Positions 1 through 8,031 of a stretch of DNA of 64,000 bases are shown here, one piece after another. The stretch's first letter is position 1. Every line of letters begins with the position of its first letter. The translations under genes were made by a program, and so were the position numbers. The stretch lies in the NCBI RefSeq assembly GCF_022606355.1, contig NZ_JAHHZQ010000002.1:186001-250000 (forward strand), written 5' to 3'. The stretch is from Leifsonia shinshuensis (GTDB taxonomy: Bacteria; Actinomycetota; Actinomycetes; Actinomycetales; Microbacteriaceae). The notes below the pieces were generated by a model, which made no database searches, was not told the DNA's origin, and saw only the letters and a program-made list of their open reading frames with translations.

Positions 1-26
1 ATCTGCGCCCGTTGGTCGGGTCGCTC

Positions 27-65
27 TCACTTAGAACTTCCGGTTCGAGGCGGGGAAATGCGCGC
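27..65 (-). promoter_or_regulatory. Bipartite conserved element, copy A (ICE promoter/operator candidate)
   Basis: Read on the minus strand this is GCGCGC, a 12-nt spacer, then a 21-bp block containing CGAACCGGAAGTTC and ending TAAGTGA. The same two blocks with the same 12-nt spacer recur at 7974-8012, there just upstream of a lipoprotein gene. This copy lies past the stop of the DUF4913-like gene and would precede a leftward gene beyond the window edge. The dyad GAAC-N5-GTTC in it suggests a protein-binding site. Promoter or operator function is an inference. Confidence 0.5.
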
Positions 66-94
66 AGAAGGCGCGCAGATCGCCCCGCCGACGC

Positions 95-565
95 TCAGGC
101 ATGGGCATGGCTTTGGCGGATCCAGTCAGCCCACTCCTCGGGGACGGCATTGTCGCCGGCTTGTGGGAGTTCAGTGTGGCCGTTGTGGCATTCGCCGTTG
201 TACCAAGTCGCCAGTCGTGGGATGGCGACGGCGAGGCGTTCGTGCCAGCCGATCGGTCCGTAGCCGGCGTCGAGGCTGTCGTATGAGACCAGCCATGCAG
301 TGTGCAGGGCGGAGAGTTCTTCGACAAGCGCGCCGTGCATGAACCAGCAGGGCGGGATCTTCCTCGAAGCGATGTTGTAGCGGTGGGTGAACCAGACCAC
401 CCAGCTTCTAAGGTCGGCCCAGACCTGCGGAGCCTCTTCATCTTCAAGGGTGCGCCAATTGATGACACGGATGCCAAGCATCCCCGGACTCTGCCGCGGC
501 GCCTGGTCTTCCCAGCCCTCGGCTAGGGAGACGACGAGGTCATCGAGTGGGATGTCGTCGGTCAC
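95..565 (-). CDS. DUF4913-like protein of a conjugative element
   Basis: The product is a 156-aa soluble, acidic protein rich in Trp and His. It contains the segment PPCWFMHGALVEELSAL (about residues 71-87), the CW-x2-H plus ELSAL pattern that I associate with DUF4913 proteins of actinobacterial plasmids and ICEs. Its molecular function is unknown. The GTG start at 565 overlaps the TGA of the upstream HNH gene (GTGA), so the two are translationally coupled. It is the last gene of the leftward transfer operon inside the window. The family assignment comes from pattern memory, not a search. Confidence 0.65.
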   Translation of the reverse strand: MTDDIPLDDLVVSLAEGWEDQAPRQSPGMLGIRVINWRTLEDEEAPQVWADLRSWVVWFTHRYNIASRKIPPCWFMHGALVEELSALHTAWLVSYDSLDAGYGPIGWHERLAVAIPRLATWYNGECHNGHTELPQAGDNAVPEEWADWIRQSHAHA

Positions 566-966
566 TGCTGCTCCAGGGACGCTTCGATGTAGTGGGCGAT
601 CTTGGCCTGTAGCCGGGCGATCGCTTGAATGGAGGCAGTGCGCCGGGACACGAACCCGGAGAGGGCACGGTCGCGTTCGATCAGCTGGTGCACGTATTCG
701 TGGCAGCGCGGATGCAGCGGTGTCAGGTCTTCGTGCTGCTCGTGAGCGGTCCAGCCATGCGGGGTTTGGGTGACGCCGCGGTAGTCGAGGTGGTGCAGCT
801 CGAGGGAGTGGGGGCCACCTGCGCCGAGGCAGAGGGCGCAGCGGATAGTGCCGTCTCGGGTCTGCTCGTCTCGGAACCAGCGGTCGCGGCGGGCGAACCA
901 TGCTCCGGAGCGTAGGTAGTTGGTGCGGTAGGTGTTATCCCGGGCGGGACGGCGACGGTTGGACAT
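562..966 (-). CDS. HNH-type zinc protein of the ICE
   Basis: The product is a 134-aa protein with a compact HNH/zinc-ribbon region. A CALC pair sits near residue 43, followed by LELHHLDYRG and then EDLTPLHPRCHEYVHQ. The HH, the second Cys and the final H-x3-H agree with a betabeta-alpha-metal endonuclease fold. It probably nicks or binds DNA during element processing, but it could also be a structural zinc protein. The ATG at 966 overlaps the coupling-protein stop by one base (TGATG). Upstream in-frame codons to 1350 overlap the coupling gene and were rejected. Confidence 0.65.
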   Translation of the reverse strand: MSNRRRPARDNTYRTNYLRSGAWFARRDRWFRDEQTRDGTIRCALCLGAGGPHSLELHHLDYRGVTQTPHGWTAHEQHEDLTPLHPRCHEYVHQLIERDRALSGFVSRRTASIQAIARLQAKIAHYIEASLEQQ

Positions 967-2771
967 CAGTTTCCCTCTCCCGCTGATCCTCGGCGATCGA
1001 GCGCGGCTTGGTACTGTTCGGCGAACACGACCTGTTGGTCGAGCTCGGTGAGCTTCTTGCCCGCGCTGACCTGTCGGGCGTCGTCGCGATCTGTCCACCC
1101 CCGCAGATCGAGCAGGATCCCGCGCCGGTTGCGATAGGCGAGGAGTCCGACGGTTTCGGGCATCCGGCGGATCTCGTCGATCGTCATGACCGGGACCTTC
1201 TCGTTCTGCACGTTCGTGGACGACCCGCTGTCGTTGTAGGAGTGCCCGGTGTTTCGGATCCGGCGGGTCCCGAGAAGCGATTCGATGTCGCGGAGGTGGC
1301 CGACGTCGGACGCACCACCGAGCAGCAGCTTGGCGGTGGCGGCGGACCATATCGTGTCGGCCTCGGACCTTGACCAGGCGGTCTCGGCCTGCGAGAGGGC
1401 CTGGAGGACGACGATGGTCGAGATGCCGATGCCACCACCGTCTGCCATGATCCGCGGCAGCGCGGGCCAGGAGAACATATTCGCGATCTCATCCAGAATC
1501 AACGCGAGCGGCAGATCCAGGCGCGACCCGGGCGAGGCGAGAGCTTTCCGTCGTGCTGTTTCGACGACGTCATCGAGGACCGCGCCGAGGAATCCGCCGA
1601 CAGAGCCGGCCCCGGCGCCGGTGCCGACCAGGTAGAGGCTGTTGGATCCGGCAAGGAACGCGTCAAGGTCGAACTGCTCCCCAGGGCCTGGCGTCATCGC
1701 CTTCCTGATTGACGGGATTGAGAGGGGGCGGAGAGCGCCGAAGACTCCGAACCAGGAATTGGCGAGGAGCTTCTCGTCGCCGTTGATGATCGCGTCCAAG
1801 TCCTCTGACCAACCCGGGCTGCCTTGGTTGGCGAGGACGCTGACGGCTTCGCGCGCGAGGCGCGGGTTGGAGCCCCACCGCGCCAACGCATCGGTGCCAC
1901 GTTCCGATACTGCTGCAGCGTGGAGCAGTCGGGAGAGCACGGAGGAGGACACTTGTGCCCATTCCTGGTTGGTCTTCGAAGCGCCGAGCGCGGTGCCGGC
2001 GATGATCGCCTGACCGCGCTGGTCGGCCACGAGGGGGTCCTCGCAGCCGGCGACTGGGGAGATCCGCAGCCCGGAGCGAATACCGGTGAGCTCTTGGGGG
2101 TCGAACACGGTGACCTCGCCTGCGCGGGCGCGCTCGCGCATCGTCGCGGAGAGGTTGTCGTTGCGGGTGGACGTGGTGATGAGCGGTCCGTCCCAGTCGA
2201 GGATGGCGTTGATGATGAACCGGTAGCCCTTGCCCGACCGGGGCGCGCCCTCAACCACGATCGAGTCCTCGATCGACACGTAGACGTCCTGCCCATGCGC
2301 GCTGCCAACTTTCCAGCCAGCGGCAGACGGCGCGGGGTTGACCGCCGACGGCCGAAGGGTCTTGGCGCGGTGAAGAGCGGTGCGTGCGGAGGTGTGCTTG
2401 CGGACTTCACTGGGCTTGGCGAGCCCGTCGCGGCCGCGGAGGTCGTTGATGAAGTGCCGGTCCGACTGTCGGTAGCGAAGCCACCAGACCACCCCAACGG
2501 CGATCGCGCCGAGAAGCAGGAAGACGGCGAACAGATCGAGGACCTGGATGAGGGTGACCGGCGCCACGCACCCCGGCACCACGCTGAAGCCGGAAGGGTC
2601 TCCGCTGATGGACAGTTGCAGACCGGCGAAGACGCTGTCTGGCGGCCCGCCGCCGCCGCAGGTAGCGGTGATGGTCGCGATGGCGATGCCGGTGGTGAGT
2701 GCGCCGGCGACGACGATGGCGAAGAGGCTGTAGAGGGCAACGTGCGTCCAAGAGGAACCGTGTGTTCTCAC
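966..2771 (-). CDS. VirD4/TraG-type conjugative coupling ATPase
   Basis: The product is a 601-aa type IV coupling protein that would link the relaxase-DNA complex to the mating channel at the inner membrane. Two N-terminal membrane segments (about residues 12-34 and 74-97) flank an extracytoplasmic loop with two Cys. A P-loop EGAPRSGKG lies near residue 175 and a Walker B LALILDEIANM near residue 425. These are the hallmarks of TraG/TraD/VirD4. The start overlaps the VirB4-like ATPase stop by 4 nt (ATGA). It sits inside an unbroken leftward transfer operon. Confidence 0.85.
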   Translation of the reverse strand: MRTHGSSWTHVALYSLFAIVVAGALTTGIAIATITATCGGGGPPDSVFAGLQLSISGDPSGFSVVPGCVAPVTLIQVLDLFAVFLLLGAIAVGVVWWLRYRQSDRHFINDLRGRDGLAKPSEVRKHTSARTALHRAKTLRPSAVNPAPSAAGWKVGSAHGQDVYVSIEDSIVVEGAPRSGKGYRFIINAILDWDGPLITTSTRNDNLSATMRERARAGEVTVFDPQELTGIRSGLRISPVAGCEDPLVADQRGQAIIAGTALGASKTNQEWAQVSSSVLSRLLHAAAVSERGTDALARWGSNPRLAREAVSVLANQGSPGWSEDLDAIINGDEKLLANSWFGVFGALRPLSIPSIRKAMTPGPGEQFDLDAFLAGSNSLYLVGTGAGAGSVGGFLGAVLDDVVETARRKALASPGSRLDLPLALILDEIANMFSWPALPRIMADGGGIGISTIVVLQALSQAETAWSRSEADTIWSAATAKLLLGGASDVGHLRDIESLLGTRRIRNTGHSYNDSGSSTNVQNEKVPVMTIDEIRRMPETVGLLAYRNRRGILLDLRGWTDRDDARQVSAGKKLTELDQQVVFAEQYQAALDRRGSAGEGN

Positions 2772-4216
2772 GCTCGCTCACCGCCCATCGCGTCGGTGCG
2801 GAAGATGCCGAGTTCGTAGTCGGTGCAGATGTTGCGCACCTTCGCCACCCGGTCCTGGCCGATCTGCCAGAGCCCCTCCCCCTTGTGGAGCTTGCGGACC
2901 AGGTCGGCCTGAGTGTCGTTCCAGCCCAGGATCTCCCGAGACCTCGCGATCTCCCCCGAGTGTTGCGCATACGAGATACGGGTTTCGCAGTCCGCGAGCA
3001 GACCGAGCGCCCGTGAGTGCAGGGCGCTGTTGCGGTCGCCCAGCGCGTCCAAGTCCGCTACGCGGTGCAGCAGATACCAGTTGGAGGTGCCGAGGTGACG
3101 TGCGACCTTCTCGTCCTCGACTCGGTCCGCGAGGCCGTCACCACCGGAGACATCGTTGAGCAGCTCGACAGCGGCCTCCTCGTGGATGATCACCCGCGCC
3201 TGCCGATTCGCGCCGAGAGAAGAACGGCGGATCCAATTCGCGGTCGCCAGCCGTGCCAGCGCTTGCGCCTCCGGCGACGCCCCTTTCAGCGCGGAGGTGT
3301 CGACGACCATCATCGGGGCGTCTGCGTCGAAGCGGACGGTGGAGGGTCCGTCGAAGAACCCCGTGAGGTCGCCGGAGACCATGCGGCGGAGCGAGTGCGC
3401 GAGTCGGTGGCCGGCCTCGACCACCTCCAGCGGCTGGCTCTGCTCAGGATCGACGAGACGGTCGTACACGTGGGTGATGGTGACCGTGGACTGGCCACGT
3501 AGGGCGTCGAGCGCCACGTCGAGTGCGGTGTGCTCGACCGGCTCCAGGTTCCCGCCTTCGCGGAGGCGGCGGATGATCGTCTTCACCGTCGCGCGACGGT
3601 ACTGCAGAACGTTCTGGTTCCAGTCCTCGTCCGAAAACGACCGATCCCGCGCGCCTTCATCGAGCAGGTTGATGCGGGCGGCCTTGCCGGGGCCGACGCT
3701 GATCGACTTACCGCCGACGTAGGCGGCGACGCGCACCCATTCCCCGTTCGGGTCGTGCGGCACGGCGACCTTGCGGCCCAACCTTGCGAGCCGAGAGGAC
3801 CAGGACTTCGCCAGCATCGACTTACCGGTGCCCTTGACCCCGAGGATGGCGACGGAATGCGAGCGGACGGCTTCCGCCGAGTACGCGTCCCAGGGGTCGA
3901 AGCAGAACGGCGCGCGCGAGAGCAAGTTCTCCCCGATGTACGCCCCGGTAAGGATGTCCCCGGTCTCGGCCAGGAACGGGTACGCACCGCCGAGGACCTT
4001 TGAGCTGCAGCGGTGTGCGGGTGGGGTGGCGCGCAGTGGGCCACGCAGGTTGTGCGGCTGCTTCCACCCCCACGATGGCATCTTCGACGCCGGCAACTCC
4101 GCGGACTGGAGCTTCCAACCCGAGGTCTTGTCCGCCGAACCAGTCTGACGGTGGCGTCCGTTGGCGCCGGGCTTCTCATTCGCCGGGATGCGACCGATGA
4201 CTGCTGACTGCTTCAT
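2768..4216 (-). CDS. VirB4-like conjugation ATPase
   Basis: The product is a 482-aa ATPase with a P-loop GVKGTGKS near residue 126 and a Walker B-like MMVVDTS near residue 300. No transmembrane segment is seen. It corresponds to the C-terminal motor part of VirB4/TraC proteins, in the shorter form usual in actinobacterial T4SS elements. It would power assembly of the transfer channel. The ATG at 4216 has a good ribosome site (AAGGGGAATGAC). It starts one base after the SCO6880-like stop and overlaps the coupling protein downstream. Confidence 0.8.
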   Translation of the reverse strand: MKQSAVIGRIPANEKPGANGRHRQTGSADKTSGWKLQSAELPASKMPSWGWKQPHNLRGPLRATPPAHRCSSKVLGGAYPFLAETGDILTGAYIGENLLSRAPFCFDPWDAYSAEAVRSHSVAILGVKGTGKSMLAKSWSSRLARLGRKVAVPHDPNGEWVRVAAYVGGKSISVGPGKAARINLLDEGARDRSFSDEDWNQNVLQYRRATVKTIIRRLREGGNLEPVEHTALDVALDALRGQSTVTITHVYDRLVDPEQSQPLEVVEAGHRLAHSLRRMVSGDLTGFFDGPSTVRFDADAPMMVVDTSALKGASPEAQALARLATANWIRRSSLGANRQARVIIHEEAAVELLNDVSGGDGLADRVEDEKVARHLGTSNWYLLHRVADLDALGDRNSALHSRALGLLADCETRISYAQHSGEIARSREILGWNDTQADLVRKLHKGEGLWQIGQDRVAKVRNICTDYELGIFRTDAMGGERA

Positions 4217-4217
4217 G

Positions 4218-5750
4218 TCATTCCCCTTCCAGCGGCACCGGCAGCGCGGCGGTAACGAACCCAGCGGCCTGCTGCCCTGACATCGACGCCAGCACGAGCC
4301 GGGCCGGATGCGACGCTTGCTCGATGTCAGTCCGCGCCTTGGCGAGAGCGTCCTTGGACTCAGCAGAGATCGTCACGAACCCGCGGTACTGGACATCCCC
4401 GAACCCGTCGACGAGGTCGTGCTCCCGCACGGCGAGGTCTTCCTCCTCGCGGAGGTGGGTGAGTGGGATCCGGGAGGAGAGCTTCATCCGAATGGTCGCG
4501 GCGGTTTCCATGTCCGACTGGGCCCGGTTCAGCTGGGCCAGCGCCGTGTGCGTGGCGACCGGGCGCACCTGCAGCGTGATCACCCGAGTCGCGTCTCCCG
4601 CGTAGAGAAGCGGCTCGAGGAATCCGGTGCGGACGTCGGTGCGTGGCCACTCGGCGACCCAGAATGTCTGGTGCCAGGACTCGTCCACGCGGATCGCGTC
4701 CCAGCCCTCGTCGATCCCCATCACCGGCGACGGCGCAGATACAGTCCCGGAGTCCTGCTCACGTCGGGTCGCGGCGGCCACGGGGTCGGCCGACAGGGCG
4801 TTCAGCTCGTCGAGCTCGTCCGAGGTGAGCCAGCCTGCTGGGGTGAGCCGGGCGTGCTCCATCGATGTCTCGATTCCGGCGACTCGCTCCTTCAGCACAG
4901 CGGCAAGGCCGGTGAGTCCTTTGCCCGCGTCCCGGATAGCGCCGTTGAGCGCGGCGGTGTCGAAGGTGAGGGTGATGTAGTTGGTGAACCCCATAGACCG
5001 CTTCGAGGCCGCCTGCGTCAGCGCCCAATACTGCTCGCGCAGCTCCGACGTGACCTGCGGGTCGTGCTCGTTCTCCCGAACGACCAAGTAGTCCCGCAAC
5101 TCATTCGAGGACGCCCGGTCAACGCGGATCCGGATCGTGGTCTCCCGGACACCGGGCAGGTTCTCCAGCGAGCTGAGCCATTCCACGAACCCGTCGTACG
5201 CGGCCTCCTGGGTGCCCTTGTCCCGCAGCGCCCACGCCTTCGACCCGACCTTCACGGTGACCGAAGCGAGCCGGCCGCGGGCGTTGTAAATGAAGCCCCC
5301 CGCACCGGGGATCTGGACGATCTGCGCGTCCCCGAGCGCGCCGGGGAGCAGGAACTTCGAGGTCACGGCCGGGGTGACCGCGGCGACCTGCGCGTGTCCC
5401 ACGTCGAGGGAGGCGACGCTCACGCGGAGCCAGACATCTCGGCGGAAGATCGTCTGGCCGGTCAGACTTCGGCGCACATAACGCGCAGCTTGGGCGACGA
5501 TCACGATGACCGGTTCGCGCCGGTAGGTGGCGAGGGCGAAGAACACCACGACCGCGACGATCGGGATCATCACCCAGATCGCGTTGGTGTCGATGAACAG
5601 GGTGGAGAGCAGGACAGCGACGGCGGCCCCGATCACGACCAGCTGCAGGAACGTCAGACCGAGGAAGATCCCTCGACGTTCCCGCGCGGCGAAGCGGACC
5701 CGGGGTGCGCCTTCCTCGGTGATGATCTGGTCTGCAGTGAGGGTGGTCAT
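4218..5750 (-). CDS. SCO6880-like membrane protein of the mating apparatus
   Basis: The product is a 510-aa protein with two membrane spans near the N-terminus (about residues 28-70), then a segment ending ATYRREPVI and a long cytoplasmic region. This matches the SCO6880 family found in actinobacterial conjugative elements, where a PrgI-like membrane part is joined to a VirB4 N-terminal-like domain. No P-loop is visible, so the ATPase activity probably comes from the next gene. It is separated by 3 bp from the upstream channel gene. The role is inferred from family and position. Confidence 0.75.
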   Translation of the reverse strand: MTTLTADQIITEEGAPRVRFAARERRGIFLGLTFLQLVVIGAAVAVLLSTLFIDTNAIWVMIPIVAVVVFFALATYRREPVIVIVAQAARYVRRSLTGQTIFRRDVWLRVSVASLDVGHAQVAAVTPAVTSKFLLPGALGDAQIVQIPGAGGFIYNARGRLASVTVKVGSKAWALRDKGTQEAAYDGFVEWLSSLENLPGVRETTIRIRVDRASSNELRDYLVVRENEHDPQVTSELREQYWALTQAASKRSMGFTNYITLTFDTAALNGAIRDAGKGLTGLAAVLKERVAGIETSMEHARLTPAGWLTSDELDELNALSADPVAAATRREQDSGTVSAPSPVMGIDEGWDAIRVDESWHQTFWVAEWPRTDVRTGFLEPLLYAGDATRVITLQVRPVATHTALAQLNRAQSDMETAATIRMKLSSRIPLTHLREEEDLAVREHDLVDGFGDVQYRGFVTISAESKDALAKARTDIEQASHPARLVLASMSGQQAAGFVTAALPVPLEGE

Positions 5751-5753
5751 GAG

Positions 5754-6806
5754 TTATCTCCCAACCTTGACGACTCGTGCCGCGGTGCGGACGGGTGCGG
5801 CGGCGGTGCTCGCCCGCGAGAACTGGTCGCGCACCGAGAACCGGTGGTGAAGGGCGGTGCCGACTTCAGCACCGGCGAACGAGACGAGCTTGGTCGCCCA
5901 CAGCGGACTGAACGAGGCGGCGATCACCGCCCCGGCTGCGACGAGGATGACGCCGATACTGAGGCTGGCCTTGGTCAGCTCCACTGCCAGGAGGACGACG
6001 CCAGCAGCCAGAGGCTTGGCGATAAGCAACCCGACGGACAGGTTCAGCCAGCGTTGCGCCCAGGCGGTGAGCTTGGGCTGGCCGATCATCATCAGCCCGA
6101 CCGGGGCCATCGCGGCCAGCGCCAGGAGGCCGAACTCGCGGATCGACATGGCAATGAACAAGAACAGCGATGCGATCATCATCAGGCCGACGATGAGCAA
6201 CGCCATCACGTATTCGCCGACCGAACCTGGTCCCTGTGCCCCTTGGGTGGCCATGCCCCAGATGACGCCGTCCTGGGAGAACTGCATCGTCTTCATGACA
6301 GCGCCGTGGATCTGCTTCGGGGCGTCGAAGAGGCCGACGACGCGCAGCAGGCTTTGGCTCAGGTCGCCACCTTGGACGGCCGTGGTGAGCGCGTGTGTGA
6401 TGTCGTCGGTGATGCCGGATGCCTTCTGCATCCCCCACACGCAGATCGCGCTGAACGGGATGGCGAGGGCGGCGCCGGCAGCGGTGCGGCCGATGCGTGA
6501 CCAGTCCTGAAGGATCATCGCGATACCGATCTGGACCAGCGCGACGATCAGAATGACCGGGGCGGTGACGGCGATCCAGAACAGGAACTGTGAGTGGGCG
6601 ATGTTCCAGCTGCCCTGATCGATGTTCGTGTTGAAGGAGCCGGCGATCATCGTGGCGATGAAGTCGCCGAGGTTCTTGATCGTGGAGCCCATGAACTGGG
6701 CGACGGTTTGGGAGGCTTGGCAGCCGAAGTCGGCGACGAAGCAGCCGTAGTTTGGGGTGAACGGATCCGGCGGTGCGGATGCGACAGTGGCGATCATGAT
6801 GGTCAC
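5754..6806 (-). CDS. VirB6/TrbL-like polytopic channel protein
   Basis: The product is a 350-aa integral membrane protein with about six hydrophobic segments, two extracytoplasmic Cys near the N-terminus (CFVADFGCQ) and a polar loop in the middle. This is the layout of the VirB6/TrbL family, which forms the inner-membrane pore of type IV secretion. The start overlaps the upstream small membrane gene by 4 nt (ATGA), and the stop is 3 bp from the next gene, so it belongs to the same operon. Primary sequence is too divergent for a firmer call. Confidence 0.7.
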   Translation of the reverse strand: MTIMIATVASAPPDPFTPNYGCFVADFGCQASQTVAQFMGSTIKNLGDFIATMIAGSFNTNIDQGSWNIAHSQFLFWIAVTAPVILIVALVQIGIAMILQDWSRIGRTAAGAALAIPFSAICVWGMQKASGITDDITHALTTAVQGGDLSQSLLRVVGLFDAPKQIHGAVMKTMQFSQDGVIWGMATQGAQGPGSVGEYVMALLIVGLMMIASLFLFIAMSIREFGLLALAAMAPVGLMMIGQPKLTAWAQRWLNLSVGLLIAKPLAAGVVLLAVELTKASLSIGVILVAAGAVIAASFSPLWATKLVSFAGAEVGTALHHRFSVRDQFSRASTAAAPVRTAARVVKVGR

Positions 6807-7126
6807 GCCACGTGGAGCGACTGGCCCCAGTTGATCAGCCCGGCGATGCTGCCGGCGACAGCGACCCCGGCGAGGCAGCTGAGCACGCCGATGATGCCCG
6901 CCTTCTGAACTCGTCCGTTGCTGGAGATGTGGCCGACGACGATGAATCCGGCGGCGATGAGGCCGCCGATCACGCCGAGGATGAGCACGATGGCGAACAC
7001 GACGTTCGCGATCGTCTGCAAGGCTCCGACGCCGGGCCCGGAGAAGTCCGGGCTGGGGTTTGGGACGGCCGCCACGGTGATGATGCGTGCGTGGACGGTG
7101 ACGAGGGCTTCGTTGAGTGCGTTCAT
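6803..7126 (-). CDS. Small two-span membrane protein, pilin-like candidate
   Basis: The product is a 107-aa protein with two long hydrophobic segments (about residues 40-63 and 75-98) separated by a short basic loop (SSNGRVQKA). An N-terminal region contains PNPSPDFSGPG. The size, topology and place just before the VirB6-like gene match VirB2/TrbC-type pilin subunits and the DUF6112-type proteins of actinobacterial elements. The start codon overlaps the stop of the preceding 51-aa gene (ATGA). Confidence 0.65.
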   Translation of the reverse strand: MNALNEALVTVHARIITVAAVPNPSPDFSGPGVGALQTIANVVFAIVLILGVIGGLIAAGFIVVGHISSNGRVQKAGIIGVLSCLAGVAVAGSIAGLINWGQSLHVA

Positions 7127-7278
7127 GATTCTTGGTTCCTTTCCGTGGGGTCGGTCGACGGTTCGGGTTCTTTTGCTTCGCGCATGCGCCGGGCGGCGAG
7201 GTAGCCGGAGGCGGCGATGCCGAGCAGAGCGATGCAGATCAGGCCCAGCAGGCCGAGCAGGTTGAGGATCAGGTTCAT
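7123..7278 (-). CDS. 51-aa single-span membrane protein in the transfer operon
   Basis: This short ORF starts at an ATG at 7278, 5 bp after the lipoprotein stop and behind a GGGGAGTG ribosome site, and its TGA overlaps the next ATG. It encodes a hydrophobic span of about 27 residues beginning MNLILNLLGLLGLICIALLG, then a positive patch AARRMREAKE and a polar tail. Tight coupling at both ends argues that it is translated. The function is unknown. A small T4SS accessory subunit is the natural guess. Confidence 0.65.
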   Translation of the reverse strand: MNLILNLLGLLGLICIALLGIAASGYLAARRMREAKEPEPSTDPTERNQES

Positions 7279-7283
7279 GTCGG

Positions 7284-7943
7284 TCACTCCCCGCTGGCGT
7301 TGGCCGCGGCGGTCGCGGAGGCCGGAAGGGGGACGGTTAGGATGTTGGCCTTGCCTTCCGACGGGATGTTCACGGTGAGTTCGAGTTGGTCGACTCCGGC
7401 GGGGACGTAGTAGGCGGCGGCGAAGGATCGGCTCTTCTCGTTCGGGATCGTCCAGGTCGACTGGCCGTGGAAGAGCCCGGTGGGCAGCCAGGGCAGGCCA
7501 GCGGCTTTGGCGGCGGCGGGACCGTCGGCGGTGTCGAGGACGGCTGGTTCAGGGCGGCCGTCGAACTGGGTGCCCTTGAGGGTGGTGCCGGTGACGTCCT
7601 GGAAGTCTTGGTTGCCCTGGGAGGGGATCCATTTGCCGGTCATGGTGACCTTCAGCAATAGGACCGGGGTTCCGACTGGGAAGAGCTCCGAAGGCGATTT
7701 CGGGAGAGTACACCGGCAGCCGTGCTTGGCCTTGACGGTGGTGCCCGGGTAGACGTCCACCCAGACGCTGCTGACGATGCCCGATGCCGCCGGCATGGCG
7801 TCCTGTGCGGACGTCGCGGTCGGCGGCGGCTTGGCCGGCGAGACCGTCGTGAACGACGGGTTCGGTGCGGGCGTCGTGCCGACGCAGCCGACAAGTGCCA
7901 GGCATAGGAGGAGGGCCGGGAGTACGATCAGCTTCTTGTTCAT
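7284..7943 (-). CDS. Secreted lipoprotein of the conjugation module
   Basis: The product is a 219-aa protein with a signal peptide and lipobox (LCLALVGCVG, Cys near residue 20), followed by a Pro/Thr-rich linker and a beta-rich domain without recognisable catalytic motifs. The position between the cell-wall hydrolase and the membrane channel genes suggests an envelope-anchored part of the mating pore, like the small lipoproteins of other Gram-positive T4SSs. The ATG at 7943 lies 30 nt from the conserved element at 7974-8012. Confidence 0.7.
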   Translation of the reverse strand: MNKKLIVLPALLLCLALVGCVGTTPAPNPSFTTVSPAKPPPTATSAQDAMPAASGIVSSVWVDVYPGTTVKAKHGCRCTLPKSPSELFPVGTPVLLLKVTMTGKWIPSQGNQDFQDVTGTTLKGTQFDGRPEPAVLDTADGPAAAKAAGLPWLPTGLFHGQSTWTIPNEKSRSFAAAYYVPAGVDQLELTVNIPSEGKANILTVPLPASATAAANASGE

Positions 7944-7973
7944 CTCAGTTCACCTCGGATTCGTATGCGCCCT

Positions 7974-8012
7974 TCACTTAGAACTTCCGGTTCGGAGCGA
8001 TTTGTGGCGCGC
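7974..8012 (-). promoter_or_regulatory. Bipartite conserved element, copy B, upstream of the transfer operon
   Basis: GCGCGC at 8007-8012, a 12-nt spacer, and a 21-bp block at 7974-7994 are identical in sequence and spacing to 27-65. The spacers themselves differ. In the minus orientation it ends 30 nt before the lipoprotein ATG. This spacing suits a promoter or activator site. The ICE-encoded ECF-like sigma factor (9132-9881) is an obvious candidate to read it, but that is an inference. Confidence 0.55.
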
Positions 8013-8031
8013 ATTTTGCAGAGTCGTTTGG

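Noticed and set aside
4308-6500. 730-aa plus-strand open frame in the ICE
   Set aside because: It lies opposite two coupled conjugation genes and has shadow-like composition.
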